Source of the DNA: Gammaproteobacteria bacterium
GTDB taxonomy: Bacteria > Pseudomonadota > Gammaproteobacteria > Eutrophobiales > Eutrophobiaceae
Assembly (NCBI GenBank): GCA_030829955.1
Contig: JAURNY010000019.1
Location: forward strand, 88,026-152,025
Length of the DNA stretch: 64,000 nt
Reading direction: 5' to 3'
Under the pieces are notes generated by a model. It was not told where the DNA came from. It saw nothing but the letters and a program-made list of their open reading frames with translations, and ran no database searches. This document shows positions 49,567-59,008 of the stretch, in pieces (the stretch's first letter is position 1; each line of letters begins with the position of its first letter). Position numbers and translations under genes: made by a program.

Positions 49567-51129
49567 ATGTTCAAAATTAAACGCGCCCTGGTGAGCGTCT
49601 CGGATAAATCAGGAGTAGTGGAACTTTGTGAGGGCTTGCAGGAAATCGGGATCGATATTATATCTACCGGTGGAACTGCAAAGTTGCTCGCTGATAATAA
49701 TATTAAGGTAACTGAAATATCAGAACATACCGGTTTTCCTGAAATGATGGATGGCAGAGTAAAAACCTTACATCCAAAAGTACATGGCGGCCTGTTAGGT
49801 AGACGCGGTGTTGATAATGAAATAATGGAAGAGAATGGTATTGCGCCTATCGATTTGGTTGTTGTGAATTTATACCCTTTTGAGGAAACCGTTAGTAAAG
49901 AAGATTGTTCTTTTGCCGAAGCGATAGAAAATATTGATATTGGCGGACCAGCCATGTTGCGTTCAGCCGCAAAAAACCATGCTTCAGTAACAGTGGTCGT
50001 AGATGTAGACGACTATGATGTTGTCTTAAAAGAAATAAAAGAAAACGATCAGGAAACATCTGCAGAAACACGTTTTCGTCTGGCACAAAAGGTTTTTGCT
50101 CATACTGCAAACTATGATGCGAATGTTTCTAATTATCTTGGTGCTATGACGCCGGATAAAAAGCCTTTGGATTATCCTGCCACCTACTCAACACAGTTTA
50201 AAAAGAAACAGACTTTACGCTATGGTGAAAACCCGCATCAAACAGCAGCGTTTTATATGGAGCCGGAACCATTGCCGGGAACGTTAGCGGCAGCAATACA
50301 GTTACAAGGCAAGGAACTGTCTTACAATAATATCACTGATACCGACGCAGCTTGGGAATGTGTCTTATCTTTTGAAGACACTGCATGCGTGATTGTTAAA
50401 CATGCAAACCCATGTGGTGTAGCAACAGGAAAAAGTTTGCATGAAGCCTATCAACGCGCTTATGCAACTGATCCAATCTCTGCCTTTGGTGGCATTATTG
50501 CTTTTAATCAAAAACTTGATATTGAAACGGCAAGGGCGATCATTGAACAACAGTTTGTTGAAGTTATAATTGCGCCGGAAATTGATCCGGCATGTATTAC
50601 TGTTATAGAAAAGAAAGCGGGTGTTCGTTTACTGCAAGCGGGTTATCGCAAGCATGCAATAAGCCAACTAAACCTTAAACGTGTTAGCGGTGGTTTATTA
50701 GTGCAGGATAATGATACTGGTATCATTACTGCTGATAATTTAAAAGTGGTAACTAAGCTTGTGCCAACAGAAGCCCAACTAAAAGATTTATTATTTGCCT
50801 GGCGTGTTGTTAAGTGTGTTAAATCAAATGCAATTATTTATGCCAAAGGTCAACAAACAATCGGTATAGGCGCTGGGCAAATGAGTCGAGTTTATAGCGC
50901 GCGTATTGCTGCAATCAAGGCAGAAGATGAAGGTTTACAGGTTGCAGGTTCTGTCATGGCGTCTGATGCCTTTTTCCCTTTTCGTGACGGCATAGATTCC
51001 GCTGCAAATGTCGGTATTAAAGCAGTGATACAGCCGGGCGGTTCTATGCGGGATGAAGAAGTGATTCAGGCTGCTAATGAGCATGGAATGGCGATGGTGT
51101 TTACTGGTATGCGCCATTTTTTGCATTAA
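49567..51129 (+). CDS. purH: Bifunctional AICAR formyltransferase/IMP cyclohydrolase PurH
   Basis: PurH does the last two steps of IMP synthesis. The 520 residues have the N-terminal cyclohydrolase (MGS-like; [43 protein letters not shown]). The C-terminal transformylase has [25 protein letters not shown] and [15 protein letters not shown] lies before the ATG. It is 27 bases after fis. The purH-purD order is common. Confidence 0.97.
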   Translation: MFKIKRALVSVSDKSGVVELCEGLQEIGIDIISTGGTAKLLADNNIKVTEISEHTGFPEMMDGRVKTLHPKVHGGLLGRRGVDNEIMEENGIAPIDLVVVNLYPFEETVSKEDCSFAEAIENIDIGGPAMLRSAAKNHASVTVVVDVDDYDVVLKEIKENDQETSAETRFRLAQKVFAHTANYDANVSNYLGAMTPDKKPLDYPATYSTQFKKKQTLRYGENPHQTAAFYMEPEPLPGTLAAAIQLQGKELSYNNITDTDAAWECVLSFEDTACVIVKHANPCGVATGKSLHEAYQRAYATDPISAFGGIIAFNQKLDIETARAIIEQQFVEVIIAPEIDPACITVIEKKAGVRLLQAGYRKHAISQLNLKRVSGGLLVQDNDTGIITADNLKVVTKLVPTEAQLKDLLFAWRVVKCVKSNAIIYAKGQQTIGIGAGQMSRVYSARIAAIKAEDEGLQVAGSVMASDAFFPFRDGIDSAANVGIKAVIQPGGSMRDEEVIQAANEHGMAMVFTGMRHFLH

Positions 51130-51310
51130 CGGGCATATTTTTTAATAAATTACAGTGAGTAAACTCGGCTTTGGTATCCTGTGTCACTCTACAGACTGCA
51201 TACTTGTAGACGTGCGCCTTTCGAAAATGTCACGCTGCATCTTTACGCAAATAATTCTGATTTAATTGATAAGATAGTTTTTAGAGTTTTTGTTTTAGAG
51301 AATATTGATA

Positions 51311-52603
51311 ATGAAAATATTAGTTATTGGTGGTGGTGGTCGTGAACATGCTTTGGCATGGAAGGCTGCACAGGGTAAAGATGTTGAAACCGTTTATGTC
51401 GCGCCCGGAAATGCGGGGACAGCACTGGAAGACAAACTGCAGAATGTTGATATTAATGTTGATGATATTGATGGTCTGGTTGAGTTTGCCAAAAAAGAAA
51501 ACATTGCGTTAACCATTGTTGGACCTGAAGCGCCGTTGGTAAATGCTCTGGTAGATCAGTTTATTGATGAAGATCTAGCCTGTTTCGGTCCGCGTTCTGC
51601 CTCTGCTGTGCTTGAAGGTTCGAAGTCATTCAGTAAAGACTTTTTACGAAAACACAAAATCCCGACTGCTGAATATGAAATCTTTACACAACCTAAACCG
51701 GCTATCGATTACGTTACTTCCAAATCAATGCCGATTGTTATCAAGGCCGATGGTCTTGCTGCAGGTAAAGGTGTTGTTATTGCACAAACTGAAAATGAGG
51801 CGATAGAAACAATCTATGCCATGCTTGAAGGTAATCAGTTTGGTGAAGCTGGTCACCGCATTGTAATAGAAGAATTTCTGGAAGGTGAAGAAGCCAGTTT
51901 TATTGTTATGAGTGACGGTAAACATGTCTTACCTTTGGCAACCTCCCAAGATCATAAGGCAAGAGATGAGGGTGATAAAGGACCTAATACCGGAGGTATG
52001 GGTGCATATTCACCCGCACCAATTGTTGATGAAGACCTGCATAAAAAAATAATGAATAAAGTAATCATGCCAACCATTAAAGGCATGGCTAAAGAAAAGC
52101 GTACATATTTAGGTTTTCTCTATGCCGGAATTATGATTACTAAAGAAGGTGAGCCAAAAGTGCTGGAATTCAACTGTCGTTTTGGAGACCCCGAAACGCA
52201 GCCGATAATGATGCGTTTAAAGAGTGATCTGGTTTCATTATGTCTAGCCGCAGTTGAAGGAAAACTGGATGAGGTCAAGGTTGAATGGGATGATCGAGCT
52301 GCATTGGGTGTGGTGACTGCCTCTGAAGGTTATCCTGTCACTGCCAGTAAGGGTGATCAGATATCAGGTTTGGAACATCTACACTCTGACGATGTAAAAG
52401 TCTTTCATGCGGGGACTTCTCAGGAAAATAATTCTATTGTTACCGCGGGTGGGAGAGTCTTATGCGTTACAGCATTAGGTGACAGCGTGACAGATGCGCA
52501 AACAAAAGCTTATCAAGCATTAACAGAAATAAACTACCCCGGTATGTTTTACAGAAAAGATATCGGTTATCGCGCAATAGCAAGAGAAGCAAAAAATGAA
52601 TAA
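51311..52603 (+). CDS. purD: Phosphoribosylamine-glycine ligase PurD
   Basis: PurD joins glycine to phosphoribosylamine using ATP. The 430 residues start MKILVIGGGGREHALAWK and show the ATP-grasp fold: SFSKDFLRKHKIPTA, IKADGLAAGKGVVIA, GEEASFIVMSDG, NTGGMGAYSPAP and EFNCRFGDPETQ. The ATG at 51311 is used, as the GGxGREHA motif should begin close to the N-terminus. The 181 bases to purH show no strong terminator and probably hold a separate weak promoter. Confidence 0.97.
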   Translation: MKILVIGGGGREHALAWKAAQGKDVETVYVAPGNAGTALEDKLQNVDINVDDIDGLVEFAKKENIALTIVGPEAPLVNALVDQFIDEDLACFGPRSASAVLEGSKSFSKDFLRKHKIPTAEYEIFTQPKPAIDYVTSKSMPIVIKADGLAAGKGVVIAQTENEAIETIYAMLEGNQFGEAGHRIVIEEFLEGEEASFIVMSDGKHVLPLATSQDHKARDEGDKGPNTGGMGAYSPAPIVDEDLHKKIMNKVIMPTIKGMAKEKRTYLGFLYAGIMITKEGEPKVLEFNCRFGDPETQPIMMRLKSDLVSLCLAAVEGKLDEVKVEWDDRAALGVVTASEGYPVTASKGDQISGLEHLHSDDVKVFHAGTSQENNSIVTAGGRVLCVTALGDSVTDAQTKAYQALTEINYPGMFYRKDIGYRAIAREAKNE

Positions 52604-52632
52604 TTTTGTTTGCTGGATGTTGAGAACACTTT

Positions 52633-53127
52633 TTAAGTGTATCCAATTCTATCGAGTTCTTTTTGCAACGATATTTTATCCAGTTTATCAAAGGGTAAAC
52701 AGGTAAAAGCTTTGATGCGTTGATCCAGTTCATGAAAGGCTTTTTGAAATAATTGACGTTGCTCGTCATCGCTTAATTCAGGCTGGTCAGGATCTTCAAT
52801 ACCCCAATGCGCAGACATGGGTCGCCCGGGCCAGAAAGGACAAACTTCATTTGCTGCACGGTCACAAACTGTAAAAATAAAATCCACTTTTGGCGCTTTA
52901 TTTCCGGTAAATTCCTCCCAGCTCTTACTTCTGAATAATTCGATATTGAAATCGTTCTGTTCGAGTAATTCTAATGCGAAAGGGTTTACTTTGCCCTTAG
53001 GTATGCTTCCTGCACTGTAAGATTTAAATTGGCCTAAACCTCTACGTTGTAATAGTGCCTCTGCAATAATGCTGCGTGCAGAATTGCCGGTACATAAAAA
53101 AAGTACATTCAAAGATTTTTTAGTCAT
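52633..53127 (-). CDS. arsC: Arsenate reductase ArsC, low-molecular-weight phosphatase type
   Basis: ArsC reduces arsenate to arsenite for export. The 164 residues have the P-loop VLFLCTGNSARSIIAEALL (catalytic Cys12) and VDFIFTVCDRAANEVCPFWPG, which supplies further redox Cys residues and the acid/base region. This is the phosphatase-fold class rather than the glutaredoxin-linked E. coli plasmid class. The exact electron donor is uncertain. It is divergent from arsR over a shared operator. Confidence 0.93.
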   Translation of the reverse strand: MTKKSLNVLFLCTGNSARSIIAEALLQRRGLGQFKSYSAGSIPKGKVNPFALELLEQNDFNIELFRSKSWEEFTGNKAPKVDFIFTVCDRAANEVCPFWPGRPMSAHWGIEDPDQPELSDDEQRQLFQKAFHELDQRIKAFTCLPFDKLDKISLQKELDRIGYT

Positions 53128-53154
53128 AGTTCTTTACTAAATTAAATTTTTCAT

Positions 53155-53200
53155 AATATATATGTTTGACCGTATATATGTCTAGACGTATATTTATGGT
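53155..53200. promoter_or_regulatory. Divergent ars promoters with tandem ArsR-operator-like repeats
   Basis: Two 20-base units, ATATAT-GTTTGACC-GTATAT (53158-53177) and ATATAT-GTCTAGAC-GTATAT (53174-53193), repeat with a 16-base period; the second is nearly palindromic around GTCTAGAC. On + the arsR promoter is TTGACC (53166-53171), 17 bases, TATATT (53189-53194). On - the arsC promoter is TAGACA (53184-53179), 18 bases, TATATT (53160-53155). Both promoters lie within the repeats, so one regulator could block both. Confidence 0.7.
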
Positions 53201-53554
53201 ATGAGCATAACGCCAAAAGTACTACTGAGATCACTTTCAGATCAAACCCGTTTACGATGCCTGATGTTGCTGATTCAGGAAGGGGAATTGTGTGTATGTG
53301 AATTAACCCATGCGTTGGATTTAATTCAGCCTAAGATATCACGCCATCTTGCTTCATTAAGAGACATGCAAATTGTTAACGATAGGCGAGCAGGACAATG
53401 GATTTACTATAGTATAAATTCCGTTTTGCCAGACTGGGCAAACGAGTTATTACAAGCCACACTGAAAGGCAGTAAAAATGAAAAACAATTCAAGGATGAT
53501 TTGAAAAAACTAAAAGGGATGCCTAATCGTCCTAATAATCGTATTTGCGCCTAA
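53201..53554 (+). CDS. arsR: Arsenic-responsive repressor ArsR
   Basis: ArsR is a dimeric winged-helix repressor released from DNA by arsenite. The 117 residues have LRSLSDQTRLRCLMLL, the metal-binding ELCVCELTHAL (Cys31 and Cys33, the CVC site) and the recognition helix QPKISRHLASLRDMQIV. There is no Shine-Dalgarno, and the predicted transcript start falls on or next to the ATG, so the message may be leaderless. It is followed by the exporter gene. Confidence 0.94.
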   Translation: MSITPKVLLRSLSDQTRLRCLMLLIQEGELCVCELTHALDLIQPKISRHLASLRDMQIVNDRRAGQWIYYSINSVLPDWANELLQATLKGSKNEKQFKDDLKKLKGMPNRPNNRICA

Positions 53555-53574
53555 TCATCAGGAAAAAATTAATC

Positions 53575-54603
53575 ATGGGGTTTTTTGAAAAGTATTTAAC
53601 GCTTTGGGTAGCCATTTGTATAGTGATAGGTGTCTCGCTAGGCTATTTTTTTTCGAACGCCTTTCAAGTCATTGGTAACATTCAGTTGGCGAAAATTAAT
53701 CTGCCAGTTGCTGCACTAATCTGGCTTATGATTATTCCTATGATGATCAAGATTGATCTGAAGGCACTAAAGGAAGTAAAGCAATTTTCTCGTGGCATAG
53801 GCGTTACTTTGTTTGTGAACTGGGCAGTTAAGCCATTTTCAATGGCATTATTAGGCTGGCTATTTATTGGTTATTTATTCAAGCCATATCTTCCTCAGGA
53901 TCAGATTGAATCCTATATTGCGGGATTAATCATACTGGCTGCGGCACCTTGTACTGCAATGGTATTTGTCTGGAGTAATCTAATGGATGGCGAACCACAC
54001 TTTACCTTGTCGCAGGTGGCACTCAATGATGTGATTATGATTTTTTTATTTGCTCCCATTGTCGGTTTACTATTGGGTTTGTCATCAATTACTGTTCCAT
54101 GGGACACACTTTTTCTTTCCGTCATTATATATATTGTTATTCCATTAATTATTGCTAATTGCTGGCGCAACATTTTATTAAGGCAGGAAGAAGGAAAGCA
54201 AAAATTAGAAGTAACAATAAAAAAAATTACTCCTTTTTCATTAAGCGCTTTATTAACAACTTTAATACTTTTGTTTGGTTTTCAGGGGATACAAATTATA
54301 ACTAACCCCATCACAATATTATTATTATCTATTCCCATTTTTATACAGGTCATCTTCAATTCCGGTTTGGCTTATTTATTAAATTTATTTGTTGGTTCAC
54401 CTCATTGTGTTGCAGGTCCCTCTGCTTTAATAGGCGCAAGCAATTTTTTTGAATTGGCTGTAGCAACAGCGATTGTATTATTCGGTTTTGAGTCAGGCGC
54501 AGCTCTTGCCACAGTTGTTGGTGTCTTGGTTGAAGTTCCAATAATGTTGGTTGCCGTCTTTATTGTAAATAATACTAGGGAATGGTATGTAAAAAAATCA
54601 TAA
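53575..54603 (+). CDS. acr3: Arsenite efflux transporter ACR3
   Basis: ACR3 (also called ArsB in some annotations) exports arsenite across the inner membrane. The 342 residues have about ten membrane segments and the conserved essential Cys in LAAAPCTAMVFVWS (near 125). LIGASNFFELAVATAIVLFG and VGVLVEVPIMLVAVFIV are also typical of the BASS/ACR3 superfamily. The ATG at 53575 is preferred over a TTG at 53545 that would lie within arsR. AGGAA is upstream. It completes an arsR-acr3 / arsC set. Confidence 0.93.
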   Translation: MGFFEKYLTLWVAICIVIGVSLGYFFSNAFQVIGNIQLAKINLPVAALIWLMIIPMMIKIDLKALKEVKQFSRGIGVTLFVNWAVKPFSMALLGWLFIGYLFKPYLPQDQIESYIAGLIILAAAPCTAMVFVWSNLMDGEPHFTLSQVALNDVIMIFLFAPIVGLLLGLSSITVPWDTLFLSVIIYIVIPLIIANCWRNILLRQEEGKQKLEVTIKKITPFSLSALLTTLILLFGFQGIQIITNPITILLLSIPIFIQVIFNSGLAYLLNLFVGSPHCVAGPSALIGASNFFELAVATAIVLFGFESGAALATVVGVLVEVPIMLVAVFIVNNTREWYVKKS

Positions 54604-54872
54604 TAGTTTTCAATCATGGCATGTGTCTTTATTCTGAGAAATGCCCACTTTAAGTAATTAGCAATATTTGCTCGAACTGGATGGAACTGATAAAAAATGT
54701 ACTCGGAGAACCTAAGCAAAACCCTAATGAGCAGGATTTTGATACAGGTATCGCATCTACGGGAAATTATACAGTTGTAAGTGCCAATATTACGCGTATA
54801 CTCGCGCCTCTCATGCTATTCGATTATCAGTTTCGAATAACACAGATAATTGAATAACCCTCAGGAACACCC
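54604..54872 (+). other. Gap before the helicase gene, with a possible 58-codon ORF
   Basis: A reading frame from ATG 54681 to TAA 54857 encodes 58 residues (start MELIKNVLGEPKQNPNEQ). I do not recognise it, it has no clear Shine-Dalgarno and its second half looks like chance coding. It may instead be the leader of the helicase gene; long leaders are common for cold-shock helicases. A weak hairpin GGCAT/ATGCC occurs at 54618-54645 after acr3. No promoter of good quality was found. Confidence 0.25.
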
Positions 54873-56630
54873 ATGTCAGCTTCATCATCCATAAATAGTT
54901 TTTCGCAATTAGGGCTCGCCGAGCCTCTGAACAAGGCTTTGAATAAAGTGGGGTACGAAACACCATCTTCAATTCAGGCAGCAGTTATCCCTTTCCTGTT
55001 ACGAGGTAGAGATGTGATTGGACAGGCACAAACCGGCACTGGTAAGACAGCTGCTTTTGCCTTGCCACTATTATCGGATCTGGACCTGTCTGTAAAAACA
55101 CCACAAATACTGGTACTGACACCAACTCGAGAATTGGCAATTCAGGTTTCAGAAGCTTTTCAACGTTATGCCTCTTTTATGAAGGGATTTCATGTTCTGC
55201 CAATTTATGGTGGTCAGGAGTATGGGATTCAGTTAAGGCAATTAAAACGTGGGGCGCATGTTGTCGTAGGAACGCCAGGTCGAGTTATGGATCACATGCG
55301 TCGAAATACCTTAAAACTAAGTGCATTGAAGTGTCTGGTGCTAGACGAAGCTGATGAAATGTTACGAATGGGTTTTATAGATGATGTTGAATGGATTCTT
55401 GAACAGCTACCAGCAAAAAAGCAGATCGCATTATTTTCTGCAACCATGCCGGCACCAATCAGAAAAATATCCAAGCAATATTTGAATAACCCTGAACAGG
55501 TCACGATAGAATCAAAAAGCATTACGGCAGATACGATCAAACAACAATATATCTCGGTTAATAATCGCGAGAAACTGGATGCACTAACTAATGTGCTTGA
55601 AAGTACTCACTTCAATGCCGTTATCGTATTCGTCAGAACAAAACTGTTAACTCTTGAGCTCGCTGAAAAATTGGCCGCACGTGGTTATGCCTGTAGTGCA
55701 TTGAATGGCGATATTAGTCAACGTCTGCGTGAACAAACCATTAACCGTTTTAAAAAAGGTGACCTGGATATTCTTGTGGCGACTGATGTGGCAGCAAGAG
55801 GTCTGGATGTTGAACGAGTTAGCCATGTAATCAATTACGATATTCCAAACGATCCCGAAGCCTATACTCATCGTATTGGTCGAACAGGCCGTGCCGGTCG
55901 TCAGGGTGAGACCATTTTGTTTGTAACGTATCGTGAAAAACATTTATTACGCACGATAGAAAAGGTTACAGGTCGTAAGATCGACCAAATGCCAATCCCA
56001 AGTACGGCAACGATCAACAGGGAACGTATTCAGCGTTTCAAACAACAAATTTCTGATTCACTAAATAGTGCAGATAGTGAGTTGTTTCGTTCTATTTTGA
56101 TTGACTATGCTAAGGAGACAAATGCTGATCCTCTAGATATTGCCATATCATTGGCGGTGATGGCACAAGGCAAACAACGTTTCTTGCTTGATGAAAAGCC
56201 ATCTGGCAAAAACACAGACAGACAAAAAATTACTAAAGGATCGAAATTACTTGAAGTTGCTACAGGTATGGAGCGTTTTCGTATCGAAGTAGGTAGTGCG
56301 CATAAGGTTAAGGTGAACAACATCGTTGGTGCATTAGCAAATGAAGCTGGTTTGGAGAGCCAATATATTCAGAATGTCACGATTTACGATAAATACAGTA
56401 CAGTAGATTTGCCGGATGGAATGCCGCGCAATTTATTTCGTGAATTGAAACAGGTCTGGGTATCTGGCAGACAATTAAATATTAGTCGACTTGACGAATT
56501 GCCAGAGCAACAAGAGCAACATGAACATCGTTCTAAATCAAAACCAAAGAAAAAACGATCCTCCAACAAGACCCGAAAACAAAAATCGGGCGAGAAAGCA
56601 AAACGACGTAAATCTAGATCTTCCAGTTAA
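54873..56630 (+). CDS. deaD: DEAD-box RNA helicase, DeaD/CsdA-like
   Basis: This helicase unwinds structured RNA in ribosome assembly and mRNA decay, especially in the cold. The 585 residues hold the Q motif, GQAQTGTGKTAAFALPLL (motif I), PTRELAIQV, DEAD (motif II), SATMPAP (III) and HRIGRTGRAGRQG (VI). A DbpA/CsdA-type RNA-binding domain lies near 465-545, and a Lys/Arg/Ser tail (KPKKKRSSNKTRKQK) follows. Domain order fits CsdA (629 in E. coli), slightly shorter. It ends inside the hisH 3' end (17-base convergent overlap). Confidence 0.93.
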   Translation: MSASSSINSFSQLGLAEPLNKALNKVGYETPSSIQAAVIPFLLRGRDVIGQAQTGTGKTAAFALPLLSDLDLSVKTPQILVLTPTRELAIQVSEAFQRYASFMKGFHVLPIYGGQEYGIQLRQLKRGAHVVVGTPGRVMDHMRRNTLKLSALKCLVLDEADEMLRMGFIDDVEWILEQLPAKKQIALFSATMPAPIRKISKQYLNNPEQVTIESKSITADTIKQQYISVNNREKLDALTNVLESTHFNAVIVFVRTKLLTLELAEKLAARGYACSALNGDISQRLREQTINRFKKGDLDILVATDVAARGLDVERVSHVINYDIPNDPEAYTHRIGRTGRAGRQGETILFVTYREKHLLRTIEKVTGRKIDQMPIPSTATINRERIQRFKQQISDSLNSADSELFRSILIDYAKETNADPLDIAISLAVMAQGKQRFLLDEKPSGKNTDRQKITKGSKLLEVATGMERFRIEVGSAHKVKVNNIVGALANEAGLESQYIQNVTIYDKYSTVDLPDGMPRNLFRELKQVWVSGRQLNISRLDELPEQQEQHEHRSKSKPKKKRSSNKTRKQKSGEKAKRRKSRSSS

Positions 56631-57255
56631 CAAAATTTTTCAATAAAGCCAACCCATCGTGCTGGCTTTTTTCTGGGTGAAACTGCGAAGCAAACAGATT
56701 ATCCCGCGCAATAACAGAAGTGTATTTGCATATATACTCGGTTTCACCTGCGATATCGCTTTCTATCTTCGGCTCAACATAATAACTGTGAACAAAATAG
56801 AAGCGGCTTCCATCTTCTATACCATTCCATAAGGGGTGCACTTGCTTTTGAAATACCTGATTCCAGCCCATTGATGGAATTTTAAAAACAGTACTATTTT
56901 CATCGCGAACATTTGATTGGAAGCGCCTAACCTTCCCGGGAATAATGCCCAGACCGGCAATACCGCCATCTTCATCACTATGATCCATTAATGATTGTAA
57001 ACCGAGACAAATACCTAAGAAGGGTTTGTTATTAATACATTCTCGAATAACATCATCAAGTGCTTGAGCTTTGAGGTTTTGCATACATTGACCAATCGCA
57101 CCCTGACCAGGAAAGACGACACGGTCTGCAGCAATAATGATTTGCTTATTATTACTAACAGTAACGTGATCCTTGCTTTCGCTAACGGCTTCCAGTGCTT
57201 TGGCGACAGAACGCAGGTTACTGCTACCGTAATCCAGTACAACAATTTTGGACAT
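56614..57255 (-). CDS. hisH: Imidazole glycerol phosphate synthase glutaminase subunit HisH
   Basis: HisH supplies ammonia from glutamine to HisF. The 213 residues are a class I glutaminase: IVVLDYGSSNLRSV start, FPGQGAIGQCM, the catalytic Cys in KPFLGICLGLQSLM, and His/Glu in ASQFHPEKSQ. It lies 12 bases after hisB. Its partner hisF is about 43 kb away on the same strand. Confidence 0.96.
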   Translation of the reverse strand: MSKIVVLDYGSSNLRSVAKALEAVSESKDHVTVSNNKQIIIAADRVVFPGQGAIGQCMQNLKAQALDDVIRECINNKPFLGICLGLQSLMDHSDEDGGIAGLGIIPGKVRRFQSNVRDENSTVFKIPSMGWNQVFQKQVHPLWNGIEDGSRFYFVHSYYVEPKIESDIAGETEYICKYTSVIARDNLFASQFHPEKSQHDGLALLKNFVNWKI

Positions 57256-57267
57256 GCGTCTTTACCG

Positions 57268-57861
57268 TTATAAAGAACCTTTGGTCGAAGGAATAACACC
57301 CTCTTGTTTGGGGTCGAGTTCTACAGCAGCACGTAAAGCTCGCCCAAATGCTTTGAAGATGGTTTCAGCAATATGATGTGCATTACGGCCACGAATGCTG
57401 TCAATATGAACCGTCAGCATGGCATGATTCACCAGACCCTGAAAAAACTCATAAATCAGGTCCACGTCAAAATCACCAACGCGTGCGCGCGGGTATTCAG
57501 CATGATATTCCAGTCCGGGTCGACCGGAACAATCAATTACAACTCTTGATAATGCTTCATCAAGTGGCACATAAGCATTTGCATAGCGACGGATACCTCT
57601 CTTATCTCCCAGTGCTTCAGTTAACGCCTGTCCAAGTGTAATGCCAACATCCTCAACCGTATGATGCGCATCGATCTCCAAATCACCATTTGCCTCAATA
57701 CTGAGGTCGAACATGCCGTGACGGGCAATTTGTTCCAGCATATGCTCAAGAAATGGTATGCCGATATTGAGATCAGCTTTACCGCTTCCATCCAGATTAA
57801 TGGAAACTTTAATTTGTGTTTCTTTCGTGTCACGTTTAACGTCGGCACTGCGCGTCATCAT
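57268..57861 (-). CDS. hisB: Imidazoleglycerol-phosphate dehydratase HisB
   Basis: This monofunctional dehydratase removes water from imidazole glycerol phosphate. From the ATG at 57861 it has 197 residues, the family norm, and AGGAT lies 7 bases before it; an earlier ATG at 57903 would add 14 atypical residues. Mn-binding His clusters are seen in [29 protein letters not shown] and [16 protein letters not shown]. The phosphatase half found in E. coli HisB is absent. It is divergent from hemF. Confidence 0.96.
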   Translation of the reverse strand: MMTRSADVKRDTKETQIKVSINLDGSGKADLNIGIPFLEHMLEQIARHGMFDLSIEANGDLEIDAHHTVEDVGITLGQALTEALGDKRGIRRYANAYVPLDEALSRVVIDCSGRPGLEYHAEYPRARVGDFDVDLIYEFFQGLVNHAMLTVHIDSIRGRNAHHIAETIFKAFGRALRAAVELDPKQEGVIPSTKGSL

Positions 57862-57934
57862 TATTACTATCCTGTTAAAATAAGCGTGATAGGATAACCG
57901 CAAGTGCTTTGATTACCAACAAACCAGAAGAAAA

Positions 57935-58843
57935 ATGATCGATATCAACAAAATTAAAGAGTATTTATTAGCATTACAGGATCGTATTAGCGAAAAGTTG
58001 ATGTCCATTGACGCCGATTTAGAGCTAACGGAAGACAGTTGGCAGCGTGAAGCAGGTGGCGGTGGTCGCAGTCGTGTCATGCGCAGAGGCAAGATATTTG
58101 AACAGGGTGGAATCAATTTTTCACATGTCTTTGGTGAAAACTTGCCGCTATCAGCAATGGCTCATCGTCCGGAATTGGCGGGTCGTTCATTTCAGGCAAT
58201 GGGTGATTCGCTTGTGATTCATCCACTTAATCCTTATGTGCCGACCACACATATGAATGTGCGATTTTTCATCGCTGAAAAAGCTGACGAAGATCCTATT
58301 TGTTGGTTTGGTGGTGGCTTTGATCTAACGCCTTATTATGGGTTTAAGGAAGATGCAAAATATTGGCATCAAACTGCGAAGCAGGCCTGTGATCCTTATG
58401 GCGATGAGGTCTATGAAAAATATAAAAAGTGGTGTGATGACTATTTCTATTTAAAACATCGGCAGGAACCTAGGGGTATAGGTGGAATATTCTTTGACGA
58501 TTTAAATGAGTGGGGCTTTGAAAAAAGTTTCAGTTTTATGCAAAGTGTTGGTGATCATTTTCTTGATGCTTATATTCCCATTGTTGAAAAACGAAAAAAC
58601 ATTGAATACGGACAGCAGGAAAGAGATTTTCAATTATATCGTCGCGGTCGCTATGTTGAATTTAATCTGATCTACGATCGTGGTACCTTATTTGGTTTAC
58701 AATCTGGTGGTCGAACTGAATCTATATTGATGTCGCTGCCACCAAATGTTCGTTGGGATTATAACTGGAAGCCGGCATCTAGCACGAAAGAAGCTGAACT
58801 ATATGAAGTATATTTAAAACCGACCGATTGGGTTAATTCTTGA
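57935..58843 (+). CDS. hemF: Oxygen-dependent coproporphyrinogen III oxidase HemF
   Basis: HemF makes protoporphyrinogen IX in haem synthesis using O2, which indicates aerobic growth. The 302 residues (299 in E. coli) have [59 protein letters not shown] and [21 protein letters not shown]. The stop codon overlaps the start of a small membrane ORF. Confidence 0.97.
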   Translation: MIDINKIKEYLLALQDRISEKLMSIDADLELTEDSWQREAGGGGRSRVMRRGKIFEQGGINFSHVFGENLPLSAMAHRPELAGRSFQAMGDSLVIHPLNPYVPTTHMNVRFFIAEKADEDPICWFGGGFDLTPYYGFKEDAKYWHQTAKQACDPYGDEVYEKYKKWCDDYFYLKHRQEPRGIGGIFFDDLNEWGFEKSFSFMQSVGDHFLDAYIPIVEKRKNIEYGQQERDFQLYRRGRYVEFNLIYDRGTLFGLQSGGRTESILMSLPPNVRWDYNWKPASSTKEAELYEVYLKPTDWVNS

Positions 58844-58971
58844 AGGATCTGATTAGTCCGGTATTGTCTGTCTCTGCGATTATAACTTCTCTAGCATTGA
58901 TCTATTTTTATCATAATAAGTTTAAAAAAACTTTCTGGAGGGTAAGTAGGGGTTTGAAGGTTTGGAAATAG
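58840..58971 (+). CDS. Small membrane protein ORF, 43 residues (TTG start)
   Basis: A TTG overlaps the hemF stop as TTGA, the same coupling seen elsewhere in this window. The product has one clear membrane segment ([21 protein letters not shown], about 4-24) and a basic cytoplasmic tail (Lys/Arg/Trp rich). I do not recognise it. Its composition is like known small membrane proteins, but an ORF of this size can arise by chance. It converges on dtd with a gap of 37 bases. Confidence 0.4.
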   Translation: MKDLISPVLSVSAIITSLALIYFYHNKFKKTFWRVSRGLKVWK

Positions 58972-59008
58972 TGGTGATTTGTTCAGTGCTAGTCTTTGTA
59001 TTAATCAG

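Noticed and set aside
51149..51259. Short GTG-started frame (36 residues) between purH and purD
   Set aside because: No Shine-Dalgarno, Cys-rich odd composition, no recognised similarity; more likely the purD leader.
53155..53193. AT-rich repeats in the ars gap as a transposon end or CRISPR-like repeat
   Set aside because: Only two units, placed exactly over two promoters of an ArsR-controlled gene pair; an operator is the simpler reading.
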